Shown piece after piece: positions 60,871 through 64,000 of a stretch of 64,000 bases of DNA. Within the stretch, counting starts at the first letter, position 1, and each line of letters begins with the position of its first letter. Source of the stretch: Demequina pelophila (lineage in GTDB: Bacteria; Actinomycetota; Actinomycetes; Actinomycetales; Demequinaceae); contig NZ_BBLY01000008.1 of assembly GCF_000971175.1 (NCBI RefSeq), positions 1-64,000 of the forward strand. Direction: 5' to 3'. Made by a program: the position numbers and the translations under genes. The notes beneath the pieces are model-generated. The model made no database searches, was not told the origin of the DNA, and worked only from the letters and a program-made list of their open reading frames with translations.

Positions 60871-61770
60871 TCAGCGCACCCGGATGCCCCAGACGAGCGC
60901 GTGGGTCGAGCCCGGCTTGATGGTGATGAGCCGCTCGCCGGTGCGGAAGGCGTCCGCGATGCAGGACATGGGCTCGATCGCGACGCCGGCACGGCGCACG
61001 CCGGGGACGTGGTCGCCGGTGCACACCTGCCACGCGGTCGCCTCCGAGTCGGCCCAGATCTCGACGGTCGAGCCGTCGGGGCGCCCCAGGCGCGCCCAGG
61101 ACCGGCCGTCGGCGTCGAGGATCGGGTCCACCCATGCATCGTCCAGGGCCACGCCCTTCAGGCTGCGCGCCTCGCGGAGGTCGTAGTCCCCGTCGACCGG
61201 GAGCTCCTCGGCCGGGAGCAGGCGCTCGTCGACGGCCACACGGGTGGAGGCGTCGAGCTGGAGCGTGCAGTCGTCGAGGGCGCCGCCGGGCGCAAACCAC
61301 GGGTGGAAGCCCACGCCGTAGGGCAGCGGCTCGCTGCCGGCGTTGCGGGCCTCGGTGGTGATGGTGAGGCCGTCCTCGGACAGCGCATACGTGGTCGCGA
61401 GCGCGAGCTGGAAGGGGTAGCCCGGGCTGGCGGGGAGGTCGAGCGTGAGGGTGACCGATGCATCGGTCGCCTCCGCGACGGTCCACTCCTGCCAGCAGAC
61501 GAGGCCGTGGAGCGAGGTGCCGCGGTCGGGCTCGGTCACCGCGACCTGGAGCGCGCGGCCGCCGAACTCGTACTGGCCGTCGCGCAGGCGGTTGGGCCAC
61601 GGCGCGAGCACCATGCCATGGAACGCGGGAGCGATCTCGTCGGCGCCGAAGGGCACGACCACATCCGTGCCGTCGACGGTGAACTCGCGCAGCGCCGCGC
61701 CGATCGTGGCGACGGTGGCGACCTGGTCGCCGTGCGTGATGGTGGTCTGCTGTCCGGAGCGGGAAGTCAT
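60871..61770 (-). CDS. aldose 1-epimerase-like protein
   Basis: Protein of 299 residues, galactose-mutarotase superfamily: WPNRLRDGQYEFGG (about 57-70), SLHGLVCWQEW (catalytic His about 88), YGVGFHPWFAPGG (second His about 150), DDAWVD and the C-terminal AIEPMSCIADAF (Glu). TACCGT lies six bases before ATG. It interconverts sugar anomers; neighbouring sugar-nucleotide and PTS genes fit a carbohydrate role. Confidence 0.92.
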   Translation of the reverse strand: MTSRSGQQTTITHGDQVATVATIGAALREFTVDGTDVVVPFGADEIAPAFHGMVLAPWPNRLRDGQYEFGGRALQVAVTEPDRGTSLHGLVCWQEWTVAEATDASVTLTLDLPASPGYPFQLALATTYALSEDGLTITTEARNAGSEPLPYGVGFHPWFAPGGALDDCTLQLDASTRVAVDERLLPAEELPVDGDYDLREARSLKGVALDDAWVDPILDADGRSWARLGRPDGSTVEIWADSEATAWQVCTGDHVPGVRRAGVAIEPMSCIADAFRTGERLITIKPGSTHALVWGIRVR

Positions 61771-61816
61771 AGCGCGACGGTACCCCGTCGGGAACGCCCC
61801 GGCCGCCGGATCGGCC

Positions 61817-61876
61817 GCGTCAGCCGGCCGGGCACCCGGCCGGGCGCAGGCCGGGCAGCGTCAGCCGGCCGGGCAC
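61817..61876. repeat. 41-bp-period duplication copying a gene end
   Basis: GCGTCAGCCGGCCGGGCAC at 61817-61835 and 61858-61876. The second includes the TGA and last codons (Pro-Ala-Gly-stop) of the 61861 gene on the minus strand; the first is a downstream copy. Confidence 0.85.
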
Positions 61877-62427
61877 TCCCCCGATTCGACGAGCCCCGTC
61901 GCCGAGTGGAACGCGACCGCGTCCTGCGCGCCGCCCTCGTAGGTGAGGGTGAGGCACCAGTCATACGCGTCGACGCCGTCGAGCGCGAGCGTGCGGTCTC
62001 CCGCCAGCGCGGCCTCCACAGAGGTCCCGCCCACGCCGTACGCATCGTCCGCGACGGTGAGCTCGACCTGGGGCAGGTCGGGGCCGGCCGCGCTCAGCTC
62101 GACGAGCACGTTGCCCACGGTGATGACGTCCACCTGGGCGTGCGCGTCGGCCGCGACCTGGTCCGCGTCGGAGGTCGCGTAGAGGTAGGCGAGCACGCCG
62201 AGCGCCGCCGTGGAGATCACGCCCAGGATCAGGCCGGCGAGCGGCCAGCTGCGCCGGGACGCGCGGCCGCTGCGGTAGCGGGCCAGACCCCAGACTCCCA
62301 GGACGATCGCGACCAGGCCCGCGCCCAGGGCGCCGAAGACGAACGACGCGATGCCCACCGCGTTCCCCCCGCGCGCCCGCGCGTGCTCCGGAACGTGCTG
62401 GGGCACGGTGGTGGCCGCCTGGTTCAT
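61861..62427 (-). CDS. DUF4190-like membrane protein with extracellular domain
   Basis: Protein of 188 residues. Two helices (about 24-48 and 62-84, NAVGIASFVFGALGAGLVAIVLGVWGLARYRSGR... and LAGLILGVISTAALGVLAYLYA) form the DUF4190-type hairpin, followed by an acidic domain with two Cys (DWCLTLTY, SGECPAG) likely disulfide-bonded. gaggaggagc site before ATG. Confidence 0.75.
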   Translation of the reverse strand: MNQAATTVPQHVPEHARARGGNAVGIASFVFGALGAGLVAIVLGVWGLARYRSGRASRRSWPLAGLILGVISTAALGVLAYLYATSDADQVAADAHAQVDVITVGNVLVELSAAGPDLPQVELTVADDAYGVGGTSVEAALAGDRTLALDGVDAYDWCLTLTYEGGAQDAVAFHSATGLVESGECPAG

Positions 62428-63020
62428 CCGCTCCTCCTCTGGTGCGTGTCGCGGACGCCAGTCTCCCACGCACACGGCGAGGGCCCTCGACTCCGCGCCG
62501 AGGGCCCTCCCGTGATGTCCCAGAGTCCACAGGTGGCACCCGCGGCGACGTCCCCTGGGACGACTCCTCGGGCCCGCCGGTGCCGGTGCCGTCACCCACC
62601 TCCGGGCATGCCTGCCCCAGACGGCCCGCCGTTGTCCTCGGAATCGTCCGCTCCGTGCGAGTCCCCGCGTCGACGTCCCTGTCACGCGGGCGCACCCGCG
62701 TTCAGGCCCGCCGCGCCGAGGCCTCGTCGGGGTCTCGGTGCGGATCTCGCCCTTCACGCTCGTCCCTTGATACTCCCCGTGTGACGGCGGCGCAATGGTC
62801 CGGCGGCACCGGTTTCTGTCCACCGGATCCTCACACCGTTGTCCACGGACGGGCGCGCCCAACGGCGCCTGTTTACACACACCTGTGGACAAAATCTGTG
62901 GACAGGCGGTCGGGCCGTCCCGGCGGCGGGGGGACGATGCGGTGGTCGCCCGGGCGAGTTCGCGCATCGTTCACCTTGGGGCCAGGACGACCACCCGTCG
63001 GCCTCGCCTAGGCTGGCCCC
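62428..63020. other. 593-bp intergenic region: hairpins, DnaA boxes, leaderless promoter
   Basis: No credible gene: plus-strand frames lack normal third-position bias and family features. Contents: direct copies of CGAGGGCCCTC near 62480-62510 (probable terminator or palindromes), a DnaA-box cluster at 62816-62905, a GGACGATGC at 62932, and TAGGCT at 63009-63014 six bases before the uridylyltransferase ATG. Confidence 0.6.
62816..62905. promoter_or_regulatory. cluster of four DnaA-box-like sequences
   Basis: Against the actinobacterial consensus TTGTCCACA: CTGTCCACC at 62816 (7/9), TTGTCCACG at 62839 (8/9), and on the minus strand TTGTCCACA at 62884-62892 (9/9) and CTGTCCACA at 62897-62905 (8/9). 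The locally AT-richer gtttacacac lies among them. No dnaA or dnaN gene is nearby, so this is not the usual oriC location. Confidence 0.55.
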
Positions 63021-64000
63021 ATGACCGCACCGGGACTCATTGCAGCGCAGGCGAAGATGGCGGCGGCCGGGGTCGACCAGACCGCGATCGACGTCTTCTC
63101 TCACTACTTCGGAGAGCTGGAGGCCGGCGCGACCGGCCTGATCCGCGAGGAGACCATCGAGCCGCTGCTCGATCCGCCCGCGCTGGACCAGATGGAGATC
63201 GACGAGGAGGCGGCGCGCGAGGCGTTCGCCAAGACGGCGATCATCCGGCTCAACGGCGGGCTGGGCACGTCGATGGGCATGGATAAGGCGAAGTCGCTGC
63301 TGCCCGTGCGCGACGGCAAGAGCTTCCTCGACCTCATCGCGGGTCAGGTGCGCCAGGCGCGCGAGGCCACCGGCGCGCCGCTGCCGCTCATCCTCATGAA
63401 CAGCTTCCGCACGCAGGACGACACTCTCGCCGCGCTCGAGGCGCACCCGGACATCGCGGTCGACGGGCTGCCGCTCGACTTCCTGCAGAACGCCGAGCCC
63501 AAGCTGCTGGTCGACGGCCTCATGCCCGTCGAGTGGCCCCAGGACCCGTCGCTCGAGTGGTGCCCGCCGGGACACGGCGACATCTACACGGCGCTGCTCG
63601 GCTCGGGCATCCTCAAGGCGCTGCTCGACGCGGGCTACCGGTACGCGGCCACGGGCAACTCCGACAACCTGGGCTCGGTCCCGTCGGCGCAGATCGCGGG
63701 CTGGTTCGCCGCCTCGGGCGCCCCGTACGCCGCCGAGCTGTGCGTCCGCACCGCCGCCGACCGCAAGGGCGGCCACCTGGCCATCCGCAAGGCCGACGGC
63801 CAGCTGATCCTGCGCGACACCGCGCAGACCGCGCCCGAGGAGATGCACTACTTCACGGACGAGCACCACCACCCGTTCTTCCACACGAACAACCTGTGGT
63901 TCGACCTCGAGCGCCTCTACGCGGCGCTGACCGAGCGCGGCGCGGTGCTGGGCCTGCCGCTGATCCGCAACGTCAAGAACGTCGACCCGACCGACTCCGA
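63021..64000 (+). CDS. UTP-glucose-1-phosphate uridylyltransferase, eukaryotic-type UGPase (partial)
   Basis: First 326 codons of a gene running off the window. UGPase/UDPGP-type fold: IIRLNGGLGTSMGMDKAKSLLPV (nucleotide-binding loop, about 74-96), LMNSFRT (about 121), PPGHGDIYTALLGSG (about 178), ATGNSDNLGSVPSA (uridine/metal site, about 213), and HTNNLWFDLE. It makes UDP-glucose from UTP and glucose-1-phosphate for cell-envelope or trehalose synthesis. This type is distinct from bacterial GalU. TAGGCT lies six bases before the ATG, giving a leaderless start. Confidence 0.93.
   Translation, partial: MTAPGLIAAQAKMAAAGVDQTAIDVFSHYFGELEAGATGLIREETIEPLLDPPALDQMEIDEEAAREAFAKTAIIRLNGGLGTSMGMDKAKSLLPVRDGKSFLDLIAGQVRQAREATGAPLPLILMNSFRTQDDTLAALEAHPDIAVDGLPLDFLQNAEPKLLVDGLMPVEWPQDPSLEWCPPGHGDIYTALLGSGILKALLDAGYRYAATGNSDNLGSVPSAQIAGWFAASGAPYAAELCVRTAADRKGGHLAIRKADGQLILRDTAQTAPEEMHYFTDEHHHPFFHTNNLWFDLERLYAALTERGAVLGLPLIRNVKNVDPTDS

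Noticed and set aside
61459..61476. GACCGATGCATCGGTC palindrome inside the aldose epimerase gene
   Set aside because: Perfect 16-mer, but within coding sequence (about Thr-Asp-Ala-Ser) and single; similar to but not matching the 9-mer word.
62816..62905. DnaA-box cluster as the chromosome origin
   Set aside because: No dnaA, dnaN, rpmH or recF nearby and only four boxes, far fewer than an actinobacterial oriC.
62442..63011. 189-residue plus-strand frame in the spacer before the uridylyltransferase
   Set aside because: Low-complexity Arg/Ser/Pro composition, and it overlaps DnaA boxes and the promoter; no ribosome site.

Overview
The window is a chromosomal segment of a very high-GC actinobacterium. 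The evidence is actinobacterial gene content (orphan response regulator GlnR, Crp/GlxR-type regulator, ClpC without a ClpB-style middle domain, fused MnhA/B, nitrobindin-YgfZ-Dtd neighbours, DUF2516 and DUF6458 proteins), GTG and TTG starts, and many probable leaderless genes. The order Micrococcales (Cellulomonas/Demequina-like) is my best guess from gene content alone. I see no transposase, integrase, phage gene or CRISPR array, so this is core genome with some repeat-rich junctions.

Layout. 0-9 kb: secreted protein, DASS-type transporter, tRNA-Pro, class A penicillin-binding protein with a downstream phosphoesterase, DUF4177 and RidA proteins, a Crp-type regulator and endonuclease III. 9-15 kb: a complete six-gene Mnh/Mrp cation/proton antiporter operon (A/B fusion, C, D, E, F, G), preceded by glnR. 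15.8-20.6 kb: membrane protein, a thioredoxin-like / DUF4395 / DsrE group, a 36-residue membrane peptide, nitrobindin, YgfZ, DUF2516 and Dtd. 20.8-26 kb: clpC, a repeat-rich junction, a DUF559 nuclease-like gene and an aldo/keto reductase. 26-33.5 kb: mutY, radA, two membrane-anchored proteins of unknown function, a TetR/ABC export unit and proC. 33.7-39.4 kb: a lipoprotein / VTC-domain / DUF4956 surface operon divergent from an OmpR-type two-component system. 39.4-46.9 kb: two SRPBCC proteins with an ArsR regulator, a NarL-type two-component system, FKBP isomerase, an M64-like metallopeptidase lipoprotein and a GNAT-AAA fusion. 47-53 kb: Fic protein and a two-gene sugar phosphotransferase system. 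53-64 kb: DUF1801, a lipoprotein esterase, an epimerase, an LRV-repeat protein, an MFS exporter, a VOC protein, small envelope proteins, tRNA-Gly, an aldose epimerase, and a UTP-glucose-1-phosphate uridylyltransferase cut by the window end.

Three sequence-level signals stand out. (1) The 9-mer GGACGATGC / GCATCGTCC occurs 37 times by my count, in both orientations, inside genes and between them, and three times as inverted pairs forming hairpins at gene ends. Base composition predicts roughly one copy. It behaves like a DNA uptake or other genome-marking word. (2) A family of long imperfect palindromes with arms starting GTGGTAG occurs at four intergenic loci, once as a 113-bp tandem array, and two loci bracket the DUF559 gene. 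(3) About nineteen genes have a TAnnnT-like -10 box placed exactly 6 or 7 bases before the start codon, indicating widespread leaderless transcription. Several gene ends also carry short tandem duplications that copy the stop codon.
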